The notes beneath the pieces are model-generated. The model was not told the origin of the DNA. It saw only the letters and a program-made list of their open reading frames with translations, and did no database searches. A stretch of 64,000 bases of DNA from Allomyces arbusculus (lineage: Eukaryota; Blastocladiomycota; Blastocladiomycetes; Blastocladiales; Blastocladiaceae): the NCBI GenBank assembly GCA_027604705.1, contig JADHYV010000009.1, forward strand, positions 124,001-188,000, given 5' to 3'. The position numbers and the translations under genes were made by a program. Positions 33,326 through 43,625 of this stretch are shown one piece after another (the stretch's first letter is position 1; every line of letters begins with the position of its first letter).

Positions 33326-34405
33326 GCGGTTGTTGTGCGAGTCGGGTGCGGCTGGCGGTCCGGGGTTGTCTCATTTTCCGGACTGACCTGAGTGTTGGCT
33401 CTGATTTTGGCCAACGGGCGGATGGTATCAATTTGAGTTCATGGATCATGTTTCCGTTTTGTCCATTTTCCCTGTGCCCTGCCGCTCAGAAAAATTGTTA
33501 TCCGCGCAAGCCTAAGCTCCCCACATCGACAACGGCAGGCTTGATTCTCTGACTACGAGCGGAAAAGGACGACAGGAGAGAGTGAGCAAGGCAAGCGCGC
33601 ACAACGCAAGCATCAGATGAGCGATAATGAACCCATGTTTCTCTACCTATCATCGAGGTCGATGTTACCGCCGTTGGTGTGCAGATGGAAAACCGTGGCA
33701 GCAGCAGACTCTTGGATATTGCAGAACGGCGTTTGAGCTCATTCTTGAGGTTCCAATTCTCTTTCATTGCCAATTTGCGCATTCTCTTCAGTTTTCTTCA
33801 TGTCTCACATTACTCTAGCTGAACAGCTCGAGCTTCTTGTTACATCAGTTAGGGATGGGCTTCAAATCACCTCTCGCTCTGGGGGTGATGACCACCACGC
33901 AGGGCAACACAGAGGCCAGAACCCACGCAAATCCGATCGCTGCTGCTGCCGCCACTCCTGATGCCGCAAAAGCGATTCCGCTGCCGCCGCCGCTGATGCT
34001 TGCGATTCTCTTGCTGCCTTGCTGACATGGTAGCTTGTTGGCATCATGAGCCCGAGCGACTCAAGACTGAATGCGACCAATCCACAGCATTCCCACCCAT
34101 TCATGCTGCGAGCAATTCAAGCAGTGATGAAAGACGATGCTGATTCTTGAATTTTTTGGTAGTATCCTGTGCGTCAGCGAAAGGAGGGGACAGTTAGAAA
34201 CAATGCTGGGCGGCATTCGCTTCGGTTCATGTTCCGGTTCGTGACGCGTTGCTAGCAGGCGCGCGTGTTGTGGCAAGAGGTCGCGTCAACGCAGGCTGGA
34301 GCTGAGCTGCTGTACATCTACCGTCCGCCGAACTCTGCATGACCGTGCTGCCATCCTCCCGCGTTGGTGTGCTGCCATGACCGCTGAACAACGGCGGGTG
34401 CTCTG
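33326..34405. other. Intergenic within the cluster
   Basis: The first 120 bp after the stop repeat the family 3' flank (TGTTGGCTCTGATTTTGG also occurs at 35143-35164). The middle (33500-34200) shows no gene. The last 150 bp are the duplicated promoter block. Confidence 0.5.
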
Positions 34406-34413
34406 ATAAATAT
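34406..34413 (+). promoter_or_regulatory. TATA box of cluster copy 3
   Basis: ATAAATAT, 185 bp before the ATG at 34591. It is followed by CCTGGCGCCCTTCTCTCTCC and, at 34498-34524, by the leader motif CTCGCGCTTGGACCAGC. Confidence 0.6.
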
Positions 34414-34590
34414 CCGAGCCTTGCCTGGCGCCCTTCTCTCTCCTTGTTTTCCTGTTCACATCGGATCCATCGCCACCGTGTCCTCATTTTTTGTTCATCC
34501 TCCACGGCCTCGCGCTTGGACCAGCCGACACGACACGAGCGACCGCGAATTCAACCGTTCCTCTTCCATCTTTAAGCTCTCGCTTCGACC

Positions 34591-35075
34591 ATGAAACGCT
34601 ACAAGGCCCTCCTCGTCATCACTTTCCTCGCCATGATCGCGGCAATTGCCATTCTCATGAGGACTGTACGCTGCGCGATCGCGTCGCTGGTGCCTGACGG
34701 CCAAGTCCCGGTCGATACATATCGTAGCGACGGCGACGACTCGGGTCAATATGATGCAGTGAATAACTCGTTTGGCGTGAGTGCGTTCCCGCACGACACA
34801 TGCTGGTGCATTTTCCATCTTCTTGGCGGCAGATTCGAGCGTCGGCGTTCGCGGCCAACGAAGTTGATGAGTGCATCTTTTCGTTCAAGTATTCGGGCGA
34901 CGACAAGCGGCACTGCAGCAAATGCTACCTCAAGCAGGATCGGTCGCGGTGGTGTCTGACGGAGCAATGCACGTGGAATGATGGTGCCCGGTTGTACTGT
35001 CTCCAATGCTCAAAGGGCAAGCCGCGGCGGTGTGAGTGCCCACCGGGCTGGCCGCCCTACCAGTGCCAGATTTAG
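34591..35075 (+). CDS. Small secreted cysteine-rich protein, cluster copy 3 (splice uncertain)
   Basis: The signal peptide (KRYKALLVITFLAMIAAIAI) is followed by SLVPDGQVPVDTYRSDGDDS and the FGVSAFPHDTCW block. The Cys module is intact in another frame: YSGDDKRHCSKCYLKQDRS, RWCLTEQC, LYCLQC, RCECPPGWPPYQC. The usual acceptor position no longer keeps the frame with the usual donor after CW. An upstream consensus donor (GTGAGT at 34777) does: exons 34591-34776 and 34890-35075 would give 123 residues lacking only the FPHDTCW segment. So this may be a working copy with a moved donor, or a decaying one. Poly(A) signal AATAAA at 35195-35200. Confidence 0.5.
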
Positions 35076-35762
35076 GCGGCTGTTGTGCGTGTGCCGGGTG
35101 CTGTTAGGGTCCAACGTTTTTCTTGTTTTACGGCCCATCTTGGTTGTTGGCTCTGATTTTGGTCGACGCTGCCAACAAGCGGTCAATTTGACTAAATAAA
35201 TCATGTTTCCTTTGATCGTTTGTCACCGCGCCCTGGTGCTCATGTCGATGTTCCTTCATTCACTCCTGCATCATGGCCAGTTGGATCGGTGTTGTTGGCA
35301 GTTGCTACACACAAGCGTAAAACTGGACATCAGCCACCCTTGGTAACTATTCTTCCCATCATCGTCTTTGATCGACAATTTGGTGCGGTGAGTTCTGTGA
35401 GGTGCGCTGAGAGAAGACTGCCGCGCAGAAAGCGCGCCTATTTCATAATTCAGTGTCAGCACCATTCATGCGAATGAGCCTTGTCCTTTCATCATCATCA
35501 TGCAACGAGGCGGCGCTTTGCACAACGAGGAAGCATGAGGAACGCATGTTCTTGTCGCCCTTCACGACAACAACCACCAATCACAGAACAGCGACTGCCG
35601 CTGGCAATCTCTCTGAAAAAACAACGCTGCATGATCACAATAAATAATGGACTTCATGTTCTCGTGCTCCATTTTGGCCAAGCTGGCCACCATCTCTCAA
35701 CAAGAGCAATATGCGTGCCCGGCCAGGTTCTGCAGAGCACCCAACATCCAGCGACCGCCAAA
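35076..35762. other. Intergenic within the cluster
   Basis: The 3' flank of copy 3 (shared TGTTGGCTCTGATTTTGG, AATAAA at 35195), then no gene. Contains short ATC and ACA repeats at about 35490-35580. Confidence 0.5.
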
Positions 35763-36229
35763 CTAGACCTTGTGGCCGCATCGCCACGGCTTTATCTCAG
35801 GAGCACGGCACTCGGTGCAGTACCGCTTGCCTTCCCACACCTTGCACCGTTTCCTGCACCACACCGATGCGTCCTTTTTTGGGTAGCAGTTTGTGCAGTG
35901 ACGCTGCTTGTCGATCGTGAACCTACGATATGTAGCGCCATTCCAGTCCGCCGTCATCATCTGCACGCATGACAACCAGTGCAGCGCGTTCAATTGGATC
36001 TGGCGCAGCAGGAGTCGACGCACCAGCACCCTGGATAATCGGTCGAGCCGACGTCTTCCGACCCATCCATCGTGTCCTCAGCGCCAATCATGAAGTCGGC
36101 AGCGTCACGACCGTCAGGCACGGGAGACGCGAGCGTAGTAGTGCACGCCATGATGCTTGCGAGTGCGTCGAGATTGACGAGAGCGGTGAGAACGAGGAGA
36201 ACGAATCCGAAGGTGGAAGCGCGCGACAT
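35763..36229 (-). CDS. Small secreted cysteine-rich protein, cluster copy 4
   Basis: Minus-strand exons 36229-36024 and 35922-35763 give 121 residues. The signal peptide (FGFVLLVLTALVNLDALAS) differs in sequence from the cluster neighbours, followed by LASPVPDGRDAAD, an acidic linker and PGCW|FTIDKQRHCTNCYPKK, SVWCRKRC, RYCTEC, WRC. The intron (101 bp) sits in the same Trp codon. The protein ends soon after the last Cys (GHKV) without the CPPxxPPYxC tail. Oriented opposite to copies 1-3 and sharing the shorter TATA-ATG distance (about 135 bp) with the 22362 gene, so it belongs to a second subgroup. Confidence 0.65.
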
Positions 36230-36768
36230 GATTGACCACGGCAGGCTGGTCCAGGCGGGAGATGCGTGATGGGGGCGCCGTCCGGTCCTTGCAGAAGATG
36301 AGTGTAAATGTGTTTTGGAAAAGGAAGGAGGGAGAAGGAGCCGACGCGGCGCGCCACCAGCTCTATACCAGCGCACTCACTGAGGTGTGAGTCAGCGCGA
36401 CCGATGCCTGCCAGCAGGTTGTGAAGATGGTGGCTGCTTGACACGGATGCGCGAGCGTGCAGTCATGCTCTTCGTGAATCTCAGTTGTATTTATGCGTGC
36501 GCGCAGCTCAAAGACGATTCCGTACTTGTGACGACCAGTCGTGGGGAGAGATGTGGATGTGCGGGCCAGGAATGCAGCTTCGGCGGACCGAAAGAAGCAA
36601 CCGATTGGCGCAGAGATAACCGACACAATTAATCGAATGATGCACTCAATTATATCCACTTGTTGGCCAACTTAGGAGAGCCAACGCCCATGTAGGATCG
36701 AAAGGCATGAGCGACACAAAATCATCTTGAAGACATGCACCCGGCCCGACGACACGCGCAACAACCGC
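36230..36768. other. Intergenic within the cluster
   Basis: Promoter of copy 4 (TATA at 36364-36370 on the minus strand) and the 3' flank of copy 5. No gene. Confidence 0.5.
36364..36370 (-). promoter_or_regulatory. TATA-like element of cluster copy 4
   Basis: Minus-strand GTATAGAG, about 135 bp before the ATG at 36229; the leader contains CGCCTGGACCAGCCTGCC, a variant of the family leader motif. Confidence 0.4.
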
Positions 36769-37253
36769 CTAATGGCGCTGGCACTGGTAGGGCGGCATGC
36801 CCGGCGGGCACTCGCACCGGGCGCGAGGCTTGCGCAGCGGGCATTCAGCACAATATACACGGTCACGGCGCAGCGCGCACTGCTCAGTTCGTCACCACTT
36901 AGCCTAGTCTAGCAGCTTGGTGTGGAACTTGCCGCGGTGCCGCATGTTGTCGCGCGACCACCTGCACGGCAATGGTCTTGCTGGTCGATGTCGTGGGACA
37001 CGAATCCCGGATGCCGACGCTCACACTCGTCGCGAAATGAATGGGGAAACGCACCAGCACATGTCGGGCGAGTGAGCATAAACGATCCAATTTCTGCACC
37101 TCCGTGTGCCAAGCAGTTGCCGGCGCTCCGATGAGCCTCGACCGCGCCTTGGCCATTGGGCACCGACGACGCGATCGTACGGCGCATGATGCTTGCTAGT
37201 ACGGCCAGTGCGGCGATCAGGGCGAGGAACGTGATGGTCTTGCAGCGTCCCAA
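36769..37253 (-). pseudogene. Small secreted cysteine-rich family, degraded cluster copy 5
   Basis: On the minus strand: a family leader with a CTCGCTTGAACCAG motif, signal peptide (CKTITFLALIAALAVLAS), SSVPNGQGAVEAHRSAG, the CW splice site with a 90-bp intron, and a Cys tail (YCAECPLRKPRARCECPP, PPYQC). The coding sequence has several breaks. Best match in signal peptide and tail is to copies 1 and 3, but in inverted orientation. Confidence 0.55.
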
Positions 37254-37846
37254 GTTCGAAACGGAGATTTGGCTTCGTTGTTGCTCGCGCCGTTCTGGTT
37301 CAAGCGAGAGGTCGTCGACGTTGGTTAACGAAGATACCCTGGCGATGATGCCCAGGCGTGAGCTGATAATTGACGAGAGAGAGAGATGGGCGCCGGGCAG
37401 AGTTTGTATATTCATTGATAGGAGCATCCCGGAAGCGCGCGCGACAGCACGGCAAGGGGGCAGCGCGGTCGTGCAGGGAAAGGCATGGGCAGTTCATCGC
37501 GCCGGCTCGGCTCCAACGCGTGCTCCCGTCGCCATCGCATCGGTCGCGTCGGTCCTTCTCAGGCTTGACAGGGCGGTATTCGACAGCATCAAAAATGACG
37601 CGGAAAGAAACCAAGAAACCAAGAACCGCTGTACTCGTATTTTCACAAGAGATATCGTTGCGCCCAGCGGCCTCAATACGCATCAGCGGGTGCAGCCCAA
37701 CCAACCAACCAACCAACCAAAAAAAAAAAGACTCTGGGCACGCGGCCCACGACCCTCACGACACTCACGACACTCACGACACCACCGACTCTCGGGCCGT
37801 GGCAGCCGACCCGCGCTCTTGCTCAACCCGCACGACGACATGGTGC
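37254..37846. other. Intergenic with CCAA and A-rich tract
   Basis: The promoter of copy 5 (TATA-like AATATA at 37407-37412) and then the 3' flank of the NmrA-like gene. A tetranucleotide (CCAA)n run followed by A10 lies at 37693-37730, and an ACGACACTC repeat at 37756-37785. No gene. Confidence 0.5.
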
Positions 37847-38896
37847 TTACTGCTGCTGGTGCTCGCGGCGCGCCTCCTTGAGCGCGCACGCCTGCACGTG
37901 CGAGCGGTGCGGGCGGAACGAGTCGCGGTTGGCCTGGAAGAAGGCCTTGATGTCGGTCGGGTCGCGGCCGAGGATCGTGTGCAGGTCCTTGGTGACCGTC
38001 TCGAGCTTGTTGGCCTTGAGCAAGCACAGGTACCCCAGGAAGATGGCCTGCTCAGTCTGGTCGATCTTTTCGTTCTTGCCGAGAATCTCGCGCATCTGGT
38101 CAAGCGACACCTCCTGGAACTGGATCTGCGCGTCGATGGTCGCGTTCAAGATCTCGACGAGCGCCGGGCCCGCGTGCGCGTGCGTGCCCGTCAGCGAGAC
38201 CGTCTGCTTGTGGTACTTGTCAAACAGGTGGGGCTCGGCGAGCAGCTTGGCCGTCGCGCGGCCAATGTCCTTGACGTCGACGGGCGCGACCTTGCCCGAC
38301 TTGGTGGTCAGCGGGAACAGGCCGCGGTTCTGCATGACCGACGAGAGCGCGAAAAACTCTTGCATCAAAAAGCCGAGCCGCAGCGTCACCCACTTGTCGA
38401 GCTTCTCGCACTGGTGCACGGCCTGCTCAATCTCGTGGAATTGGCGGAAAATAGCCTCCTCGTTGCCGCCTTGGCCGCCCGCCGGGGTCGTGCCGCCACC
38501 GCCAATGTGCGCGGCACCCAGGGCCGACCACAGCACCAGGTGCTTGCACGCCTGCTCGTGCTCGGCGGCCTTGAGCACGTTGATAGAGTACTTGGCCATG
38601 TTTTGCACATCGTGCACCGGCACGAGCACCATGCTGTGCACGCCAGCCAGGTGCTGAATCCAGTTGCCCTGGGCCGACGTCGGGTCGTACTCGATGATCT
38701 CGGCGCCCATGGTCTCGAGCTGCTGGACCAGGTCCGAGCCCTGGCGGCGGTCTTTGCGCACGCCCACGAGCACCTTGGAAAAGTGGCCCTGCTTGATGAG
38801 CGAGTAGGCCGCGTAGAACCCGACCCACGCGTCGCCCTCGGTCACAAACACCTTGCCGCGCGTCGTCGTCGAGGTCGTCGAGGTCTGGCTGGACAT
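37847..38896 (-). CDS. NmrA-like / atypical SDR-family protein with altered nucleotide-binding loop
   Basis: 349 residues in one exon, starting at the ATG at 38896 (MSSQTSTTS), which lies 116 bp downstream of a TATA (39012-39017, minus strand). The order of elements fits the NmrA-like family of NAD(P)-binding Rossmann proteins: KVFVTEGDAWVGFYAAYSLI, FSKVLVGVRKDRRQ, GAEIIEYDPTS, VHSMVLVPVHD, CKHLVLWSALGA, WVTLRLGFLMQEF, KVAPVDVKDIGRATAKLL and a C-terminal helical region. The Gly-rich loop, normally TGATGxxG, reads TEGDAWVG, so cofactor binding may be weakened or lost and the protein may act as a sensor or scaffold rather than an enzyme. Function unknown. Confidence 0.7.
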   Translation of the reverse strand: MSSQTSTTSTTTRGKVFVTEGDAWVGFYAAYSLIKQGHFSKVLVGVRKDRRQGSDLVQQLETMGAEIIEYDPTSAQGNWIQHLAGVHSMVLVPVHDVQNMAKYSINVLKAAEHEQACKHLVLWSALGAAHIGGGGTTPAGGQGGNEEAIFRQFHEIEQAVHQCEKLDKWVTLRLGFLMQEFFALSSVMQNRGLFPLTTKSGKVAPVDVKDIGRATAKLLAEPHLFDKYHKQTVSLTGTHAHAGPALVEILNATIDAQIQFQEVSLDQMREILGKNEKIDQTEQAIFLGYLCLLKANKLETVTKDLHTILGRDPTDIKAFFQANRDSFRPHRSHVQACALKEARREHQQQ

Positions 38897-39798
38897 CTTG
38901 GCGGGAGAGAGACTTGGATGGAGAATGGGATGGTAGAGGTCGCGGGTTCGAGGAAGGAGGTTCAGAAGAGACACGTCCTGGCGAGTCGTGGAGCGGCGGG
39001 CGCGCCGCGCTCTTATACGGCGCCGGGGTCGGCCGTGCGCTTGCGCGCGCGCGAGCGAGCGGTCGAGTGCCGCCGACGGCAGCGGCAGCGGCAGCGGTCG
39101 ACCAGGTTCGGCCGCGTTCGACTCGGGTCCACTTGGCCGTTGGGCGGCATGACGCGATCTCGGGCGACGCGATGAGATGCGATCTGGGGCCGGGGCTGGG
39201 GCCGCGCGTGCGGGTGGATCAGCTTGGGCGCGCGTCGCGCGCGTGGGGTGTCTCAGTCAAGCTGAAGCGCGGCGGTGTCGGCGGTCTGCATTTGGCCGGT
39301 GCGCCGAATCCGGGACGAAACTGGAGCCAGCGGCGGCTCAGCGGCGAAGCGATCGCGTCGTTCGTCGCGCGCGCACGGGTCGGCGCTCGGATCTTCCGCT
39401 TGCTCGGCGCGGTCGCTGGGGCCGGCACGGTTGCGCGCAGTTGGCACCAAGTGGAGCCATCGTGTCGCGCACGACGCGACGGTCGTGGTCGTCCGGTTCG
39501 ACGGCGATGTCTCAGGCACAAGCCGACCGACCGACGCGTTTCGGACGCGTTCAGCAGGATCGAGTCACATTCACGCTGCGCCTCGTGCCAGTCACGCTGT
39601 GCCATTTCAAAGGTGCGAGACGCTTCCGGCCGTCTCGCGGCGCCTCCACCTTGGCTCGCCTTCACTGCGCTCACGGCGAACATCGCTGCCGGCGGCAAGC
39701 CGCAACCACGGGCCGTTCTCGCTGCAAATGGTCTTTCCAGATCGCTCAGCCTGCTGCATTGAGACGATTTCGCCGCGCAAGACGCTGCTCGACCCGCC
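38897..39798. other. Divergent intergenic region
   Basis: About 900 bp, very GC-rich, between the NmrA-like gene (-) and the proline-rich membrane protein (+). Long ORFs here follow from the scarcity of stop codons in GC-rich sequence; no motif seen. Confidence 0.5.
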
Positions 39799-41295
39799 AT
39801 GGACCCACCTGCTGCCGCCGCCAACGTGTCGTCTCCGACACCAACGTCGATCCCACCTCACGCCGAGCCATCAACCACTCTACCGCCGCCACAGTCCTCC
39901 GGACACAAGATCCTCGTCTTCTCTCACGACAACGCGGCTCCGCAGGACGGCGACGTGCTTGACCCCGCCAACGATGATTCCCCTGATGCCCCTCAGGGCG
40001 CACCGCCATCAGCACGGCAGCGACCTCGGCCGCCGCCCATCACGATTCCACACGATCCGTTGCTCCCCGCGACTGCGTCTCGCCCGCGCCCACCGCGCCG
40101 ATCCGCCGGAGGGCCGCGACCATCGCCATCGCTCCCACCACCGTCCCCAACGACGAGCATCAGCGTTGTCGCTCCGCCACCCAAGAGTACCAGCCTGGAC
40201 GCTCCCTCGCCCGCACCATCAACACCTGCGGGCCGCCGCCGTGCCATGCCGACCGCGCGCACCAACCCGTCCGGCGCCCTCCCCTCCTCGCCACTCGCCA
40301 CCTCGTGGTCGGTCCCGCCATCCATCGCTCCCGCCGCACCGCCGCCACCACGCCGTTCCGCGTCACGGTGGCACCGCACCGCGGCCCTCCCGATCCTCCC
40401 GGCCACCGCCCTCCTCGGCGACTCGAACAGCGCCATCTCCACCCCGACATCGAGCCACGACGTGCTCGTCGCGCACGGACTCCCAACGGCGCCACCACCA
40501 TTACCGGACCCGACCGCCGTCTACATGGAGGTCCCGCCGGGATCGCGCCGGTTCATGTGGGTGCCGCGCGACGAGGCGCTGGCGTTTCTCGCGGGACGCG
40601 CGCCGCCGGCGCGCCGTGGAGGTGGAAGAGGTGGAGCGTGGGAGGTAGGGATGCTGCACCGAGTTGCGCGCGCGGTGAAGAGGGTGAGCACGGTGGTGCC
40701 GACGGTGCTTGTGGGTAAGTGAGCGTGCTTCTCCACCCGATGGTCTGTGGTGATATTGGGATTGATGGTTTTTTCATCGTCGGTAGGGATGAACCTCGGC
40801 CTGTGCCCGCTCCTACTGTCGACCCCGGCACCGCGGCTTTTACCCGTCTACGCGGCGATTGGCCGCCCACTGACGCTCGCCATCGACACGCTCCTGACCC
40901 TCACGGCCACCGTGCGCGGGTGCGCCGCGTGGATGCCGCACTCCACCATCACGATTTACCCCTCCACCACCACCACGGCTTCATCCTCGGCCCCACCCAA
41001 TCCGCACAAGAACGCGCGCTCCGCCTCCGCCCTCCTCGCGTTGGTTCTGTGGCTCGCTGCGGTTGCCGCGCACACGCTGGTTCTCCCGCTCGACGACGAA
41101 CTGGCGCGTGCGCTCGGCGACTCTCCGTGGGACGATGGGATTGTGCGCACGTGGCTCGCAACGGGTGGGGAGGTGCCGGACGCGATGAGGTGGTTGGTGG
41201 ACGTGTGGCGCGTCGGGCACTGGATCAGGTTGGCGGCGGTCGTGGGCGCGTGGGGGGTCGAGGTGGTTGTGGGGATGAGGAGGCCGGGAAGGTGA
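39799..41295 (+). CDS. Proline/serine-rich multi-pass membrane protein, unknown
   Basis: Exons 39799-40714 and 40787-41295 give 474 residues. Donor GTAAGT and acceptor TAG join VLVG to MNLGLCP in frame. Residues 1-220 are disordered (runs of Pro, Ser, Thr; PPPITIPHDPLLPATAS). A short conserved-looking block follows (YMEVPPGSRRFMWVPRDEAL). The C-terminal 180 residues hold about three hydrophobic segments: LLPVYAAIGRPLTLAIDTLL, SALLALVLWLAAVAAHTLVL and RLAAVVGAWGVEVVVG. No family recognised. Codon usage matches neighbours and the frame continues across the intron, which supports a real gene. Confidence 0.55.
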
Positions 41296-41500
41296 ACGGA
41301 CTGGATGCAGTACTCGCGACGAGAAGGCTGCGATGGCAATCACTTGTACAATCAAGATCACGATGGTGTTTTTACTTCGCAGAGGTCAGCGACGACGGCA
41401 CGGCCAAAGGAGGGTCACAGGAATCGATTATTCGGTGATTCTCTAAATACAAGTGACAGGCAAACTAAACACCAAGCCCTCGAAAAATCCACCCAACCAA

Positions 41501-41531
<31 letters not shown>

Positions 41532-41569
41532 ACCAAGATCAACAAAAAAAAAACGAGCACAGCGGTCGG
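41296..41569. other. Convergent 3' region with poly-C and poly-A tracts
   Basis: Contains a run of about 20 C followed by about 10 A (41500-41529) and a second A10 tract (41544-41553), just 3' of the SAM-carrier stop. No gene. Confidence 0.6.
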
Positions 41570-42646
41570 TCACTCGTCGAGCGCGCCGCCAAACCGGTCG
41601 ACGAGCACCGTCTTGGCCTTTTCGTAGGCCCCGAGGAAAATGAACCCGCCCACACTGATCCAGAGCGTTCGTGGACCAATCCCGCGGAACAGTGCCTTGG
41701 GGCCTTCGTTGCGCAGAATGTCGCGGAAGGTCGCGATGACGCCGACGTAGGGTGTTGCCGATCCCTAAGGGGCGACAAACCGTCAGTCCCGCCTCATAAC
41801 GAGTGGTGGAGAGGGGAATAACGTACTGCGCGAGTCGCGAGCATTACGCGCGTCTTGATCACGTCGAGCGGCGTGGTCACAGCTGCGGCAATCCCACCCG
41901 AAACGGATCCACACAGCGCGGCATCGAGCGGGTCCGGTGTCGCCTGTCGCCGGCGGTAGGCGGCGTAGCGCTTGAAGTACTCGTAGAGCGGGAACTGCAC
42001 GCAAGTGAAGGGGATCTAGTGGCACAGCGCAGTGTCAGCGATAGCTCGAGCAGCATTTGCGAGTGGTGGAGATAAAAGCGTACTTCACGCAACACAGTCG
42101 ACAGGTACCCGCGGTAGAACCCGAGCACGCCCTCGTGCCGAATAATCGCCCTGACCGCGTCGGCCGTCGACGCGTACTGGTTGGCCTGCAGCCGCTGCTT
42201 GACGACCTCGGTCGGGACACGCACAACGCACGCGCTCTATTTCTCGATGGACCGTCAATCCCACTGCTCCAGACTTTTCTCCACCACCCACGTTCATCCA
42301 AGCATACCACTTCACCCAGCGACGCGGCCAACATGTGCACGGCTGGATCCTGTGCGCCGTGAGGCCGCCACGTCTGCGCAACCGCCTTGACGTACTCGTA
42401 GGTCACAAAGAACGCGGCGGCGCCCGGTGCGGATCCAACGACCGCAGGCAAGAGGCCGGAAAAGATGCCGCGAAAGCCGCCTGAGGCGTTGAACCCAGCG
42501 GGACTCTGCAACCGTGTCTTGATCGTGTCGAGCGGGAAAAGCACCGTGTCAACGGCAGTCCCAGCCATGCCGCCGGCAATCAGACACTGCTGCAAGGTCG
42601 CGGTGCGTCGCTTGTTTTGCTGCTGCAGCGAGGTTGGGAGTTCCAT
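41570..42646 (-). CDS. PET8: Mitochondrial S-adenosylmethionine carrier (SLC25A26/Pet8)
   Basis: Imports SAM into mitochondria in exchange for S-adenosylhomocysteine. Four exons (minus): 42646-42308, 42236-42084, 42015-41827, 41764-41570, giving 291 residues. Three carrier repeats are present, each with its signature: [18 protein letters not shown] and [12 protein letters not shown]-carrier-specific context: [24 protein letters not shown]-like [54 protein letters not shown], and [20 protein letters not shown] near the C-terminus. All introns are phase 0. Head to head with the J-domain gene across about 1 kb. Confidence 0.94.
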
Positions 42647-43625
42647 GGTGGAAATGATGCGGGAACACTAGCAGCGGGGCGGCTAACTGGTGGAGAAGGG
42701 CGTGGCCGGCAAGAGCTCGACCTTGACGAGAATTGGGACTTGATTGTTGCTCGCGGATGGTTCTTGCCGGGGAACCAGATCGACAACGCGAAGCTGACGC
42801 TGTTGGAGATCCACACTTGCGGCTTACTACCCGGTTTGTGGTCGGCTCGCGGCGAGCGGATCCAAGATGCGTGCAGTCGTCACGGCGCTGCGGGCCGTGA
42901 TCAATCCTGGTCAAGGGTGCCGGCGTTGAACACTGGTAAAAGCTGAGCAGATGGCAATGGTTGTTGATCAGATCGGCCACAGCAGCAACCAACAACAACC
43001 AACAGCAACCAACAGCGCGCTCCTGCTGTGATGTCTCTGACGCCTCATCCCGTGCGATTCAGTCAGTCACCTGCCGCTTGGCAGGGACGGCCGGCGTTCC
43101 CACGCAGCACGTTTCCGGCGTCGTCCACGGCGTCGGCAACTTGCCACAACACGCAGCAACGCGAGCGCGGCGCCGGCGCCAACGCAACGCGGCGGTCGAG
43201 GGGTGCGGAGCGGACGAGCGCATGCAAGGCCCGGGACCCGGCGGTGCGGGTCGGTCGGTCCTTGTTGTGCGACACGACTGACGGTGCGATGGCGCCATGA
43301 TGTATAAACATGTGAGATAATATGTCGCGTTGCTTGTGTTCCTCCTCCACCGCCGCCGCCGTCGCGGTCGACCAACCGGCGCGGACGGGACGGCGGGCGG
43401 CGGCGGCGCGGCGGCGGTTAGTGGTGTTGCGCTCGCTGGAGCGCTGCGTTGCCGCTTGTTGCGTGGGTTGCGCAGCTGCGCGCGTTGGCTCCATTTTTTC
43501 GAACCGCTTCCGAGGCGACCTGCCCCCGTCCGCGCCCGAGTCCACCCTCTCCACTGCCGCCGACTTCTCCGGCGCGCACGCTCCCGCTCCTCCCGGCGCT
43601 CCCCTCGTCCCGCTCGCTCGCGGCC
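42647..43625. other. Divergent intergenic region
   Basis: Between the SAM carrier (-) and the J-domain gene (+). Includes a CAACAACCAACAG repeat at about 42985-43015. The second half is extremely GC-rich and open in several frames, so the exact start of the J-domain protein is open. Confidence 0.45.

Noticed and set aside
37370-39175. 601-codon + strand ORF
   Set aside because: Antisense to the NmrA-like gene; composition is that of a mirrored GC-rich coding region and no domain is present.
39275-40648. 457-codon + strand ORF rich in Arg, His and Pro
   Set aside because: Overlaps the proline-rich membrane protein in another frame; composition is that of a shifted frame.
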